Assembly: GCF_001721045.1 (NCBI RefSeq)
Contig: NZ_MDER01000001.1
Coordinates: 30,707-94,706, forward strand
Source: Paenibacillus nuruki
Lineage (GTDB): Bacteria; Bacillota; Bacilli; Paenibacillales; Paenibacillaceae
Direction of reading: 5' to 3'
DNA length: 64,000 nucleotides
A program made the position numbers and the translations under genes. Each line of letters starts with the position of its first letter. The first letter of the stretch is position 1. Below the pieces are notes generated by a model. That model was not told the origin of the DNA, searched no databases, and worked only from the letters and a program-made list of their open reading frames with translations. Shown piece by piece: positions 63,896 through 64,000 of this stretch.

Positions 63896-64000
63896 TTAAT
63901 TTTTATTAGTAAATGTGACATATTTTTTATTGTCTGCGCTAGCATCTTGATTACTATTTGTTGTTTCTAAAAAAGATTGATTCCAAAATTTAACTTTAAA
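63896..64000 (-). CDS. C-terminal end of an unknown gene (runs off the right edge)
   Basis: The minus strand is open from the window edge to TAA at 63896-63898, giving 34 residues (ending KKYVTFTNKN) rich in Asn, Lys and Ser. This is too short to identify. It ends 16 bp before the large Big_2 gene, so the two are probably in one operon, and it may be a co-secreted or surface protein. Confidence 0.5.
   Translation of the reverse strand, partial: FKVKFWNQSFLETTNSNQDASADNKKYVTFTNKN

Overview
The window looks like chromosome from a Paenibacillus-type member of the Bacillales. Signs of this are the block tig-clpP-clpX-lonA-ysxC-hemA, A/T-rich codon use, strong AGGAGG ribosome sites, TTG/GTG starts, and operator sequences of the Fur, MntR and IolR type. 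I see no phage, transposase, CRISPR array or rRNA. Assignments come from reading the sequence only; no database search was run.

Layout. 1-11.3 kb (all minus strand): start of hemA, speD, a conserved unknown gene, ysxC/engB, lonA, ispG, clpX, clpP, tig and a YsoA-like repeat protein: protein quality control, isoprenoid, haem and polyamine housekeeping. 11.6-18.5 kb: a segment bounded by two identical, oppositely oriented tRNA-Arg(TCT) genes. It holds a hemerythrin/PAS (DUF438) sensor with Fur-like and Fnr-like palindromes, a Gfo/Idh oxidoreductase divergent from an AraC regulator, a GNAT acetyltransferase, a MepB-like protein, a PsiE-like membrane protein and a small aegerolysin-like protein. 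18.8-20.7 kb: a FapA/DUF342 protein.

20.8-26.1 kb holds the most intriguing system: a five-gene minus-strand operon matching the uncharacterised STM4015-4014-4013-4012-4011 families. It encodes a leucine-rich-repeat protein, an ATP-grasp enzyme, an alkaline-phosphatase/sulfatase-fold enzyme, a HemN-like radical SAM enzyme and a second radical SAM enzyme with extra C-terminal cysteines. The gene content suggests a modification or biosynthesis pathway with unknown substrate and product.

26.2-37.2 kb: rdgB and rph (overlapping), a pgpA/YutG-type gene, small unknown genes, an MBL-fold hydrolase, mntH with a good MntR-like operator, an M20 dipeptidase, a PatB/MalY-type C-S lyase and a beta-phosphoglucomutase-like HAD enzyme. 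37.4-37.9 kb carries two copies of a structured repeat, with a third at 2.84-2.97 kb. Its stems change sequence in a compensatory way between copies. 38.1-42.2 kb: efeO-efeB-efeU iron uptake behind a Fur box. 42.7-45.4 kb: RpiR regulator, nagB, nagA. 45.6-52.7 kb: an IolR-like DeoR regulator (plus) facing a partial inositol operon iolA-iolB-iolC-iolD-iolJ (minus), each with tandem 11-bp operator-like repeats. 53.0-57.1 kb: a four-gene ABC transporter of the gliding/auxiliary type. 57.3-59.9 kb: a SUKH-like protein and a divergent EamA/LysR pair. 60.0-63.9 kb: a 1293-residue secreted protein with two Big_2-like domains, preceded by the tail of another gene that runs off the window.

For many genes the longest reading frame starts too far upstream; starts were chosen from Shine-Dalgarno spacing and are explained per gene.
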